Part shown: positions 1-8,655 of the stretch, piece after piece | Numbering within the stretch: position 1 is the stretch's first letter | How the letters are laid out: each line of letters opens with the position of its first letter | From: VRUE01 sp963819755 | GTDB lineage: Bacteria > Actinomycetota > Thermoleophilia > Solirubrobacterales > 70-9 | Direction: 5' to 3' | Length of the DNA: 64,000 bases | Assembly: GCA_963819755.1 (NCBI GenBank) | Contig: CAWFXB010000002.1 | Coordinates: 1,488,001 to 1,552,000, forward strand | Notes under the pieces: model-generated | The model's database searches: none | Told to the model about the DNA's origin: nothing | The model's input: only the letters and a program-made list of their open reading frames with translations | Position numbers and translations under genes: made by a program

Positions 1-2
1 AA

Positions 3-317
3 GAAGAGGACGAATTCGGCAACCAGAAGTCCGCTACCCAAGAGATCGAGACGGTCTGCGAGGTGCAGGAGAGCAAGCGTAGCCTTGCCGGCCGGTCCTC
101 AGAGCCCGCCTCGGAGGGTGAGACGAGCGATGCGGAGTGGCTGGGCATATTCCCAGCGGGAACGCTTCTCGGGACGGCGGATACGGTGCGAGTCGATGGA
201 ATCGGGGAGCTGGAAGTTGTCGGGGAACCGTGGGCGGCCCGAAATCCCCGGACCCAAGTCGTCAGCCATGTAGAGGCACCCTTGCGGCGCACCGCCGGCG
301 CGGAGGAAGGCTCGTGA
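3..317 (+). CDS. Head-tail connector (stopper-like), 5'-partial
   Basis: The frame is open from the window edge, so the N-terminus is missing; about 104 residues are visible. The C-terminal part (LEVVGEPWAARNPRTQVVSH, then an E-A-P-L run) resembles head-closure or stopper proteins of actinobacterial siphophages, which have a short beta-rich domain ending in a dimple with a PRT-x-x-VxHVEA pattern. Its position just before a tail-terminator-like gene fits. The stop overlaps the next GTG start by 4 nt, which suggests translational coupling. The family call rests mainly on gene order. Confidence 0.6.
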   Translation, partial: EEDEFGNQKSATQEIETVCEVQESKRSLAGRSSEPASEGETSDAEWLGIFPAGTLLGTADTVRVDGIGELEVVGEPWAARNPRTQVVSHVEAPLRRTAGAEEGS

Positions 318-706
318 TTCCGAACGCAGAGGCAGTGGTGACGGCCTACCTGAAAGAAAAGACGGGTGAGCGGATCGTCGGCAAGACGCCGAGCGACCGT
401 TCAACTCCCTGGGTGCGAGTCACGCTCGTCAATGCCCCGAGCGACGCCAAGTCCCCGGTCGACCACCTGATCGCCTTCCTGATTCAGTTCGAGTGCTACG
501 CGGGCAAGGAGCAAGAGGATGCTCAGAAGGAGGCGAGTGCCCTTGTGCGTGCCGTGCGCTCTGCCTTGGACGAAATGCCGGGGGTCCAAGGCGGGGCCAC
601 CGTTACGGGTGTCCGCTTCGTCTCGATGCCGCGGGTGCCCGATACCTCGATTGAGCCGGCACGCGAGCGCTACATCCTGACCGCCAACATCTTCATGCAC
701 TCCTGA
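314..706 (+). CDS. Tail terminator-like protein
   Basis: This 130-aa protein starts at a GTG that overlaps the upstream stop. It has the layout of siphophage tail-terminator proteins: an N-terminal helix (AEAVVTAYLKEKTG), a strand giving PWVRVTLV, a central FLIQFECYAG strand, a helix ALVRAVRSALDEMPGV, and a C-terminal strand ending RERYILTANIFMHS. Such proteins cap the head-proximal end of the tail tube and stop its growth. It lies between a connector and an HK97-gp10-like gene, the usual neighbourhood. No catalytic function is expected. Confidence 0.65.
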   Translation: MIPNAEAVVTAYLKEKTGERIVGKTPSDRSTPWVRVTLVNAPSDAKSPVDHLIAFLIQFECYAGKEQEDAQKEASALVRAVRSALDEMPGVQGGATVTGVRFVSMPRVPDTSIEPARERYILTANIFMHS

Positions 707-1008
707 TGCGCTTCGTCAAGAACCCAGCCGGGATCGCTGAGGTCGAGTCGGCCGCAGCGCTTTCTGAGCTACTGAAGGGGAAGGCCGAGGATGTGAAGCG
801 CGAAGCCGAGGCCGTCGCCCCCGATCACACCGGCTACTACAGATCCCGGTTCGTGACGGGAAAAGTTGGCAGGGGGTACCGGGTGGGGAACCTCGATCCG
901 TTCGCACATCTTGTCGAGGCCGGCAGCGTCAACAACCCGGCCTATTCACCCCTTCGTCGTGGAGCGCAAGCCGCAGGGCTTCACCTCCGCGAAGCGCCAA
1001 AGCCTTAG
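706..1008 (+). CDS. HK97 gp10-like neck/tail completion protein
   Basis: The 100-aa product has an N-terminal helix rich in Ala/Glu/Lys followed by VAPDHTGYYRSRF and a VEAGSVNNPAYSPLRRGA segment. This is the signature layout of the HK97-gp10 family (helix, then APxxTGxYrdsi, then VEFGT..GapPFLRPA), small proteins acting in head-tail joining. The start codon overlaps the previous stop (TGATG). About 95 nt follow before the major tail gene; that gap includes a GC-rich hairpin directly before the AGGAGG ribosome site of the next gene. Confidence 0.7.
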   Translation: MRFVKNPAGIAEVESAAALSELLKGKAEDVKREAEAVAPDHTGYYRSRFVTGKVGRGYRVGNLDPFAHLVEAGSVNNPAYSPLRRGAQAAGLHLREAPKP

Positions 1009-1102
1009 TTCCCGAGCCGCACGGCTCCCGCTCCATCTGTTGCCGCAGGGCGACTCAGACACCTGACATCAACCGCCCCTGCGGGGCAGGAGGAATCACC
1101 CT

Positions 1103-1669
1103 ATGTGGGATGACGCAAATCAGCTTGTAGTGGGAAGTGGCGGCCAGGTCAGCTTTGCCCCGGTTGGCACGACCCTTCCAACCGATCCAACCTCGGCGCT
1201 CGACTCGGCCTTCACCGGTACCGGCTTCCTTACCGAAGATGGCGTGACGCCGACCTTCGGGCAGGAAATCACTGAGTTCGGGGCATGGCAGTCCGCCGAA
1301 CCCATCCGCCGGAGCCGCCAGACCCAGAAAACGATGTTCGCCTTCTCCATGCAGCAGTGGAACGAGGGCAATCTCGTGCTGGCGATCGGGGGAGAGGTCG
1401 AAGAACCGAGCGTCGGGGTCTTCAAATATCTGCCGCCGGAGGTCTCCGACGCCCTCGACGAGTGGAGCCTCGTCGTCGATGTCGAGGACGGCGATGTGCA
1501 TCAGCGGTTCGTTGTGCCTCGCGGCAACTCGACCGATGATGTGGCGAGCTCGTTCAAACGGACGGAGACTGGCGTCTTGCCGGTCACGTTCAAAACGCTG
1601 ACGCCCGAGGGCGGAGGGCGTGGCTGGTATCTGCTCAGCGACGCCCCCGGATTCGCGACCGGCTCCTAA
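1103..1669 (+). CDS. Major tail protein
   Basis: The 188-aa protein has a strong AGGAGG ribosome site 7-8 nt before the ATG, as expected for the most abundant tail protein, and is followed at once by a Rho-independent terminator. The sequence opens with a short N-terminal arm, then FAPVGTTLPTDPTSALDSAF and TGFLTEDGVTPTFG, a pattern common in actinophage tail tube proteins (a start-of-fold A.TGT.lP......d.afk..G...edG). It should polymerise into the tube around the tape measure. Position between neck genes and the tail chaperone supports the call. Confidence 0.85.
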   Translation: MWDDANQLVVGSGGQVSFAPVGTTLPTDPTSALDSAFTGTGFLTEDGVTPTFGQEITEFGAWQSAEPIRRSRQTQKTMFAFSMQQWNEGNLVLAIGGEVEEPSVGVFKYLPPEVSDALDEWSLVVDVEDGDVHQRFVVPRGNSTDDVASSFKRTETGVLPVTFKTLTPEGGGRGWYLLSDAPGFATGS

Positions 1670-1678
1670 AGCACCGCC

Positions 1679-1713
1679 AGGCCCGTCTCCCGTCAAAGGG
1701 GGCGGGCCTTTTG
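1679..1713 (+). terminator. Rho-independent terminator after major tail gene
   Basis: AGGCCCGTCTCC and AGGGGGCGGGCCT form a stem with a short loop, followed by TTTTG. It lies 10 nt past the major tail protein stop and would raise that gene's expression over the downstream tail genes by partial termination. Confidence 0.75.
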
Positions 1714-1774
1714 TCGTCTGCCGCATGGCAGCACCCAAACGATCCCGGCCGCAGGGCCGGGGAAAGGATCACCG

Positions 1775-2125
1775 ATGCCGACGAAATCCCCGAAAGGGTC
1801 CAAGCCCAAAACCTCCAAAGCGAGAGCCGCCAAGGCCGAGCTTGAGCCGGAGGGCAAGACCTTCGAGTGGCGCGGCCTCACGCTCAAGCTTCCCGCCGAG
1901 CCGCCTGGCGATCTTCTCTTCGCTGCCGAGGAATTCGGGGACCGCCCGACGGGCCTCGTCAATGCCTTCGTGGGCGTGGAGCAGTACCGGGCGATTCGGG
2001 CGAAGGTCACCGAGGATGGTCTCTCCCTCGAGCAGGCATTCGAGGAGATCGCCAAGCTCGCCGATGGCCTCACCGAGCTGTATGGGATCGGCCGGGGGGA
2101 ATCCTCGGCCTCGCAGGACTCCTAG
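1775..2125 (+). CDS. Tail assembly chaperone, short (G-like) form
   Basis: The 116-aa product has a basic N-terminus (SPKGSKPKTSKARAAKAE) followed by FEWRGLTLKLPAEPPGDLLF and an ELYG ending, typical of the first tail-assembly chaperone of siphophages, in which a W-rGl...lP...p.d.l strand-helix pattern recurs. It sits between the major tail and tape measure genes, as such genes always do. It is the upstream partner of a -1 frameshift that extends the protein to position 2499. The chaperone binds the tape measure and loads tail tube subunits. A GGAAAGG site precedes the ATG. Confidence 0.85.
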   Translation: MPTKSPKGSKPKTSKARAAKAELEPEGKTFEWRGLTLKLPAEPPGDLLFAAEEFGDRPTGLVNAFVGVEQYRAIRAKVTEDGLSLEQAFEEIAKLADGLTELYGIGRGESSASQDS

Positions 2126-2499
2126 CCGACCGCTGGGATTCTGTCGAGGCTGACTTCGAGCGCTTCTACCAGCGCGATCTCCGCAGGGCCGTTGATGAGG
2201 AGCCGCTCCGCCGCTTAAACGCCCTCGTCAACGGCCTCCCGGCCGATTCGGCGACCTTTCGGGGTGATCAGCCGGCTTGGACCCAGCACGATGAGCTGAT
2301 AGCCACGAGCATCGAAGTGACGGATGCATGGGGGCGTCAGATGGTCTCTGCCCTGGTCGCTGTGAACGGCGACAAGGTGACGCTCCCTCAGCCGCTCCGA
2401 ATCGAGCACCCGGACCGGCCAGAACCAAAGCGGCCAAAGCAAAAGAAGAAGCCGCGCCTGGCTACGCCGGCGGATGTCGGGGCATCACTCAAGCAGTAA
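1775..2499 (+). CDS. Tail assembly chaperone, frameshifted (GT-like) form
   Basis: A -1 shift at the G run 2094-2099 joins the upstream frame to an open frame that continues to 2499, giving about 241 aa. The joined part reads GILGLAGLLADRWDSVEADF, then RFYQRDLRRAVDEE. That matches the T-domain pattern of chaperones in which a GLL...p.aleaDl.ryYg.dl motif follows the shift. The extension ends in a Lys/Arg-rich tail (PEPKRPKQKKKPRLATP). The second frame has no good start of its own at the right place. Programmed -1 shifts in this gene pair are well known in long-tailed phages. Efficiency cannot be read from sequence. Confidence 0.8.
2093..2101 (+). promoter_or_regulatory. Candidate -1 ribosomal slippery site in tail chaperone
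   Basis: The upstream frame reads CGG GGG GAA here. Six consecutive G (2094-2099) let a GGG-decoding tRNA re-pair one base back, after which the downstream T-like frame is read. The heptamer in the correct phase is GGGGGAA (2095-2101), so the P-site slip is perfect and the A-site slip is imperfect. No clear downstream pseudoknot was identified by eye. Confidence 0.65.
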
Positions 2500-2520
2500 G
2501 AGGGGAGGTGAGCAGTTTCC

Positions 2521-5500
2521 GTGGCAAATTTCGGTACCGCCTACATAGACGTCGCAGGAAACTTCGCTCCCCTCGAGGCCGAGATCAATGGCCTGGCCAG
2601 TGGTCCCATCGGCAAGAAGATGACGACGCTGGGGAAATCGCTCACCAAGAACCTGACCCTCCCCATCGTCGGCGTCGGTGCAGCCGCCGCCAAGCTCTCG
2701 ATGGACTTCCAGCGCTCCATGACCTTGGTGTCGACGCAGGCGGGCGGGTCTGAGAAGGAAGTCAAAAAGCTCGGCGACCAGATCCTGAAGTTTGCCTCCA
2801 AGGGGCGGTTCGCACAAGGGCCAAACGAATTGGCCAAAGGTTTGTTCGACATCGAGTCGGCGGGCTATCGCAGCTCCAAGGCCATGAAGGTTCTGAAATC
2901 CGCCTCGGATCTCGCGACGGTGGGCAATGCCGATCTCGAGTCGACTACCTCAGCCCTCGTCGGGGCGATGAAGACCGGCATCGAGGGCACCGGCAATATG
3001 AAGGAAGCGATCGGCCTGCTGAACGCGACGATCGGCGCAGGCAAAATGCACATGGAAGACCTGAACGCCGCCATCGGCACGGGTTTCCTGGGATCGGCCA
3101 AAGGGCTGGGGGTATCGCTCCAATCGGTGGGTGCGGCGCTTGCCGAGCTGACTGCCCAGGGCGTTCCAGCCAACTCTGCTGCAACCCGTCTGCGGATGAC
3201 GATGTCACTACTGGCAAACCCGACCAGTAAAGCGAAAGACGTTCTCAAGGAAATTGGGATCGGCAGCGAAACGCTGGCCACGCAGATGCGCCAGCCCAAC
3301 GGCCTCAACAAGGCCCTCGAGACGCTTCAGGAACACATGAAGGGTCTCTCTGAAGTCCAGCAGAGTCAGCTTCTGGCCGCCGCTTTCGGTGGTGCCAAAT
3401 CCGGCGGGACCATCGTCCAGTTGCTCGGTCAACTCGGGGATCTCAACCAAAAGTATGAGGAAATCGGGAAAAACGCCGGGGACTTCAACAAGGCGGTTCG
3501 CGAGACCAACGCCGATCCTGAGGTGAAACTCCAAAAGGCCTGGAGCGGGATTCAGGCCAGCCTAATCAAACTCGGCTCAGCCATCTTGCCCGAGGTAGTT
3601 CCGATCTTCTCGAAGTTGGCCGACACTGTCAGCAGCATTGGCGATGACTTCGGTGCTCTATCGCCCAGCTCCAAAAAGCTGGTCGTGGAGATCGGCTTCT
3701 TTGTCGCTGCTCTCGGCCCTGGACTGACTATCGCCGGGAAGCTTGTCGGGACGTTCACGACGCTGGTGGGAGTCATACGTAAAGCCGCAGCGGCGATGGG
3801 CCTGCTGGACGCCGCATCGGCGGGCAGCGGGGTGGCTGGTGCTAAGAGCGGGATCATCGGGTCAGTCGCTGGGGGAACGGGAGCTGGTGGCGCTGCCCGC
3901 TGGCTTGGCACCGAGGGGTCCCAGGCAGCATTCATGGCTGCCGAGGCAAAAGCTGCCGGTCAGATGACTGAGCGTCAGGCGCTTGCCGCGCAAGGTGGCA
4001 TCTTCAGCGGCTTGGAGGGCGGGGTCGCAGGCGGTGCTGGCGTGGGGGCATTTGGAGGCCTATTCAAAAGCAGCGGCGGGATCAAAGGGGCCGGTCAAGT
4101 ACTAGGTCGGACGATCCTCGGCGTCGCAGGCGGCTACATCACGGCCGAAATAGGCGTACATGGTCTGAAGGCGCTAGGGGTCGGGGATCCAACGGAAGGA
4201 CAAGGAATCGCCAAGGGTTTGTTCCACGGCTTCAACACCGGCAAAATGGGCAACGCCCGTACTGAAGCCGAAGGCGGCGAATTGGTCAAGTCCCGTCTAT
4301 ATGAAGTCAAACCGAAACTTTCAGTAGAGGCCGCCAAAAAGCTGGCAACCCAGTACCGCGGTTTGATGCACTCGCTTCAGACCGACTCCATCCTCGGGAT
4401 CAGGAATATTGACCATGATCTCGCGCAGGGTCTCCGGACCGCTACCACGATCTGGGGCAGGAACACCCCCCAATGGCACCAGCACACCGCACAGGCGATG
4501 CAGGCTGCGGTCAAGTCGATTCGGGAAGGGATGAAGTCTGGAACTGTCGACGCCAAGCAAGGCCAGAAGGAGATCAACAATCTCTTGGCCAAGATTCATC
4601 TGGTCAAGGGCAACGATCCATTCGGCCTGGCTGAAGCGACCTCCAAGAGTTTCAAGGAAACGGGGGCGATTACGGCCAAGGGCGTTAAAGAATGGGAGCA
4701 GAAGCTCACCCTGATGCCGAAAGGCGCCCGCGAATCCTCTCAGCAGTCGACGCTCCAGATGCTCCGAGCATGGTCACAGGGCCACCCGAAGATCGAAGCC
4801 CAGGTGAATCAGCTCACCCGCAACCTAATAACGAAATTCGGGGCCACGAACAAGCAGCTACGTGAAGGTGTAAAGACGGGCGCAACGGGCCCCGTTGCCG
4901 AAGCTTTCCATGGACTCGCCAGTGGCGTCGATGGTTCGCTCCAAAACATCGGCGTCAATGTCCAGCAAGTACTCAAGGCGCTTGGCGTCAAGAACATCCC
5001 GCAGTTCCAGATCGCCCTAGCGACTGGCGGAGGCTCGAAGTTCAGCACCCGCAGTGAAACGGAAGCCGGGTTGCATCGCCAGCATCGTGAAACGGGTGGC
5101 TTCATTGTGCCCGGATCGGGTGATGGCGACAGGTTCCGCACGGCTCTCCCCCCAGGGAGCTTCATCGAAAACAGGGAAGCCGCGGAGGCGTTGCCGTTCG
5201 CCACCGGGGGCTTGATGCCAGTCGCGCTTGAGCCCGGGGAGCGGGTCTATCTACCACAGGCGGTCATGGCGATTGGCCAGCAAACGCTTGAGGCCCGCAA
5301 CCGGGCCATCCCGCGCTTCCAGAAGGGCGGGAGCCTCGGACCCGAACCGCAGCTCGTTGGATCGAGTGGCGCGCTCCGTTCCCTGGGGCAGGCCGCGATC
5401 CAGCGAGTTTATGAAGGGGCCAAGGCCTATCTCGCCAAGCACAAGCCAAAGGGCGGTCTCTTCGCCGGCCCCACCCCAGCAGGCGTCGGAATCTTCCAAG

Positions 5501-8500
5501 GCCTTCCCGTCGACAAGTGGATCATCCCCGAGCTGCTCTACGCGGTCGCCCATGGCTGGAAGGGTCACATTACGAGCGGCTTCCGCACCGATGCCCATTC
5601 AGCCGCTCTCGGCTTTCCGGGCGATGAACACACCAAGACCTCCTATCCCGGCGGTGCTGTCGATTTCGGGGGGATGAACGATCCGACTGGAGCCGCCAAC
5701 CGCGCTGCCTTCATAGCTGCGACCAAGGGTTATCGCGGTCCGAAGCTACGGCTACCGATTGGCTTCCACGATGACGGGCACATGTCGGGAACCGGGCATC
5801 AGCTCGGGGGACTGGTCCAAGCGTTGCTATCTGGCGGCAAGGTTCACGGCCCCCCGCTCTTCCAGGGCGAGGGACCGGCCTGGTATGACAAGGCATTCGC
5901 GCACAACCTGCCTTGGGCGAAGGGGAGTGCTCCCTGGGAAACCATTCTCGGCGGTGCCGCAGAGGGACGGTTCGAGGAATGGCTGAGGCGCAACCATGTC
6001 GATTGGTCGCTAAGCGCCCCACGCCACGACTACGACATGCGCGGCTACTGGAAGGGTGAGCATGGGAAGGCACCTGTTGGTCACTTCCCCGATGCCTGGA
6101 AGACGCCCTTCGATACGTCCTTCTCGAAGTGGTCGAAGTACGCCAAGGCGGGGACTCCGTTTGATTGGGTTGGCAACTGGCTCGTCGATCTGCGGAGCGG
6201 GCGAGAGATCGTCTCTGGGAAGTACGCTGAGGGTGGCTCCGTCACGGCAGAGCTACTGAAGAAGGCCCAGCGAGTCTGGGCCGCCGCCGCCCCCTTTTAC
6301 GGACAGCCGCCGACATCAACTGCTCCGCCCCTCGTCTCGGGGAACTTTCGTCATGGGCAGGAAGCAGAAACGGTTCATGCCGGATTCGATGGCGCGAAGC
6401 GGAGTGAGGTCAAGTTCGGGGGTGGACTCGTCAAGGCGCTGCTATCCGGCAAGGGCAATCTCCGAAACTGGGCGGAGGAGTCGCTGCTCCACGAGTGGGC
6501 GCACTATTTCCAGCCTGCGCTGGGCCAGAAGGAGTGGGAATACGAGGGTGGCGCGGAAGCCTTCGCCCGCCGCTTTGCCCCCGGTATCTATTCACAACTC
6601 AACATTCCCTATGCGAACCCGCAATTCAACGGCTATCCGGAGTTCACCAAGCGGGTAATAAAAGACAAGGGCTGGAACTGGATCGAGAAGGGGCAGTTTG
6701 CTGGGCACCAGAAGGGCGGCTTGGTTCAAAAGCTGCTCAAGGGCGGTGGAGTTCTCAGCCCCGAGGAATGGGGCGGGGCCATGCTGCAAGGCGGGTTCCC
6801 CAAGATCCAGAAGGTCATCGCCGAAGGACTTGGCACGATCAAGTCCGAGTCGAGCTTCAACGCCTCTGAGCAGTCACAGGGCCCGGGCGGCCATATCGGA
6901 GGCTGGGCTGAGTCTGAAACCTTCGGCAGCGTCGCGGAGCGGCTCAACCCGGTCAAGTCCTCCGCAGCCGCCTTCAAGGAGTGGCGCAAAGATGGGCATT
7001 CCTTCTGGCAGGCTTGGGGCCAATGGGAGGCTGAACAGAGCGGGCTCTCCGGCGGTGGTGCGGGTGCCTATGGCCCGGAATACATGGGGGTCGCAAAACA
7101 GGTCATTGACCATGGCGTGACGGGGACCGAACACAGCTTCAAAGAAGACGTGCCCGCTGTTTACGGCCCCTGTCGCACGGATTCGATCAACTTCCCCTCG
7201 ATGCCCAAGTCGCTCCATGGCGTGGAGCGCGAACTGAAGCGCTGGGAAGGCGAGATCGGGAAATACCGGCGCACGGTCAAGCATGCCCAGAAAGCGAATA
7301 AGCCGGGAATCGCGCAGGCGCTCGAACACAACGTCACGGCGATCTCGACCCAGCTCAACAAGCTGAGGGCGGCTCGACGCAAGCTGCGCTTCGACAAGGC
7401 CAAGAAAGCACTGGCCAAGCGGCTCAACAAGAAGCTGGGGATCTTCGCGCGCTATGAGACCGGCATCGAAGGCCTACAGCGCGACTTCAACATCTCCAGT
7501 CAATTCGCCGAACAGGTCGTCGGCTTGGAGCCCACCCAGCCGGAACTTCCCGCGAGCGCCACGGATGCCCAGCGAGAGGCGTCTGAAAAGGACTACGTCG
7601 CCCGCTTCACCGATTACGTCAATGGCCGGGAGCGACCTGCCTATGAGGATGTCCTCGGCAAGGCGGGATCTTGGCGCAACGCGATTCTCCAAGTTGAGGA
7701 TGTGGTTCGAGAGCAGGAGTGGACTTGGGAAGGCGGCATTCGTCGCACCGATGACGAGATCGACCACATCAACGACTTCACCCGGAAAGTCGCGGAGCGA
7801 CTGGCGGGCTTTCGCAAAGACCATCCGTCATCTGCTCTGCCGAGCTGGCTGAGCGCTCAGCTCAAACAGCGAGATGCTCTGCGCGGAAAACTGCCGTGGC
7901 TCCGCGTCGAAGACGGAGAACTGCGGAAATCCCTGGGCGAAGCGCGCAGCGAGTTCTTCGCCGGCGGGAAAAACCTGATCAAGCCGCCCGCCCTTCCCTT
8001 GGCAGGGTCGGGGGCGCTCGAGGAACACCTGACCGAAGTGCAGGGCATCCACTGGCCTGATCAGCACAACGTGCTTTCCTCGCTTCCCGCAGGGCGGGTC
8101 GCCGGCATGTTCGGCGGGGCTATCTGGGACACCCAGACCACGATCGAAGAACTTGGCCTGAAGATCAGCCAGGCCGCATCAGGCATTGGCGGCGGCTCTG
8201 GCAGCGAAGACCAGGGCAAGACCGAACGCGAAGAACGGCTCGAAGAACTCCTTTTTCAGAGCATGCAGCGCAATATCGCCCGTTCCATAGAGGAACGGGT
8301 CATCGGCTCGATGCCAGACATCGGCGTGATGCCTCCATACGCCGGCAAGGCGCATACCGGGGCAATCGTGCCAGGCCCCCGAACCCAGGAGCGCACGATG
8401 ATCGTCAGGGGTCAAGAGGGAATCTTTACCGAGGAGCAGATGGCAGCGATGGGGGGCGATGGGGGCTCAATCGGAGACATCAGGGTCCAAGTCCATGGCG

Positions 8501-8655
8501 ACATCGTCTCCTCGCATCCCGACCCGGTAGAGGTCTTGATCGGAGATAAGCGTTTCCCGGCGGCCGTGGAAAGAGTCACTAGCCGGAAGGAGCGCCGCAG
8601 CGTCCGCGGTGCTAGCCGCCGGCTCGCCGGTAACGCGGGGGTGTTTGGTGGCTAA
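2521..8655 (+). CDS. Tape measure protein with three embedded lytic-type modules
   Basis: This 2044-aa protein begins at GTG after GAGGTGAG. The N-terminal 420 residues look like the TP901/PhageMin tail tape region, with alternating Gly/Ala helices (EIEGLASGP-type start, KKMTTLGKSLTKNLTLP). Small hydrophobic helices follow at about 385-430. Three catalytic-looking stretches come later. Around 1015-1095 is an M15-like peptidase pattern (HITSGFRTDAHS, then H-x5-PGGAVDF, then HDDGH). At 1324-1328 is HEWAH with a downstream GGAEAF giving E1346, as in zinc metallopeptidases. Around 1440-1510 is a lytic transglycosylase-like stretch (KSESSFNASEQSQGPGGHIGGW with catalytic Glu about 1443, then SFWQAWGQWEAEQSG). 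Repeated LVKALLSGG / AEGGSVTAELL linkers separate the modules. It sets tail length and probably helps DNA pass the cell envelope. Module functions are inferred from motifs only. Confidence 0.9.
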   Translation: MANFGTAYIDVAGNFAPLEAEINGLASGPIGKKMTTLGKSLTKNLTLPIVGVGAAAAKLSMDFQRSMTLVSTQAGGSEKEVKKLGDQILKFASKGRFAQGPNELAKGLFDIESAGYRSSKAMKVLKSASDLATVGNADLESTTSALVGAMKTGIEGTGNMKEAIGLLNATIGAGKMHMEDLNAAIGTGFLGSAKGLGVSLQSVGAALAELTAQGVPANSAATRLRMTMSLLANPTSKAKDVLKEIGIGSETLATQMRQPNGLNKALETLQEHMKGLSEVQQSQLLAAAFGGAKSGGTIVQLLGQLGDLNQKYEEIGKNAGDFNKAVRETNADPEVKLQKAWSGIQASLIKLGSAILPEVVPIFSKLADTVSSIGDDFGALSPSSKKLVVEIGFFVAALGPGLTIAGKLVGTFTTLVGVIRKAAAAMGLLDAASAGSGVAGAKSGIIGSVAGGTGAGGAARWLGTEGSQAAFMAAEAKAAGQMTERQALAAQGGIFSGLEGGVAGGAGVGAFGGLFKSSGGIKGAGQVLGRTILGVAGGYITAEIGVHGLKALGVGDPTEGQGIAKGLFHGFNTGKMGNARTEAEGGELVKSRLYEVKPKLSVEAAKKLATQYRGLMHSLQTDSILGIRNIDHDLAQGLRTATTIWGRNTPQWHQHTAQAMQAAVKSIREGMKSGTVDAKQGQKEINNLLAKIHLVKGNDPFGLAEATSKSFKETGAITAKGVKEWEQKLTLMPKGARESSQQSTLQMLRAWSQGHPKIEAQVNQLTRNLITKFGATNKQLREGVKTGATGPVAEAFHGLASGVDGSLQNIGVNVQQVLKALGVKNIPQFQIALATGGGSKFSTRSETEAGLHRQHRETGGFIVPGSGDGDRFRTALPPGSFIENREAAEALPFATGGLMPVALEPGERVYLPQAVMAIGQQTLEARNRAIPRFQKGGSLGPEPQLVGSSGALRSLGQAAIQRVYEGAKAYLAKHKPKGGLFAGPTPAGVGIFQGLPVDKWIIPELLYAVAHGWKGHITSGFRTDAHSAALGFPGDEHTKTSYPGGAVDFGGMNDPTGAANRAAFIAATKGYRGPKLRLPIGFHDDGHMSGTGHQLGGLVQALLSGGKVHGPPLFQGEGPAWYDKAFAHNLPWAKGSAPWETILGGAAEGRFEEWLRRNHVDWSLSAPRHDYDMRGYWKGEHGKAPVGHFPDAWKTPFDTSFSKWSKYAKAGTPFDWVGNWLVDLRSGREIVSGKYAEGGSVTAELLKKAQRVWAAAAPFYGQPPTSTAPPLVSGNFRHGQEAETVHAGFDGAKRSEVKFGGGLVKALLSGKGNLRNWAEESLLHEWAHYFQPALGQKEWEYEGGAEAFARRFAPGIYSQLNIPYANPQFNGYPEFTKRVIKDKGWNWIEKGQFAGHQKGGLVQKLLKGGGVLSPEEWGGAMLQGGFPKIQKVIAEGLGTIKSESSFNASEQSQGPGGHIGGWAESETFGSVAERLNPVKSSAAAFKEWRKDGHSFWQAWGQWEAEQSGLSGGGAGAYGPEYMGVAKQVIDHGVTGTEHSFKEDVPAVYGPCRTDSINFPSMPKSLHGVERELKRWEGEIGKYRRTVKHAQKANKPGIAQALEHNVTAISTQLNKLRAARRKLRFDKAKKALAKRLNKKLGIFARYETGIEGLQRDFNISSQFAEQVVGLEPTQPELPASATDAQREASEKDYVARFTDYVNGRERPAYEDVLGKAGSWRNAILQVEDVVREQEWTWEGGIRRTDDEIDHINDFTRKVAERLAGFRKDHPSSALPSWLSAQLKQRDALRGKLPWLRVEDGELRKSLGEARSEFFAGGKNLIKPPALPLAGSGALEEHLTEVQGIHWPDQHNVLSSLPAGRVAGMFGGAIWDTQTTIEELGLKISQAASGIGGGSGSEDQGKTEREERLEELLFQSMQRNIARSIEERVIGSMPDIGVMPPYAGKAHTGAIVPGPRTQERTMIVRGQEGIFTEEQMAAMGGDGGSIGDIRVQVHGDIVSSHPDPVEVLIGDKRFPAAVERVTSRKERRSVRGASRRLAGNAGVFGG

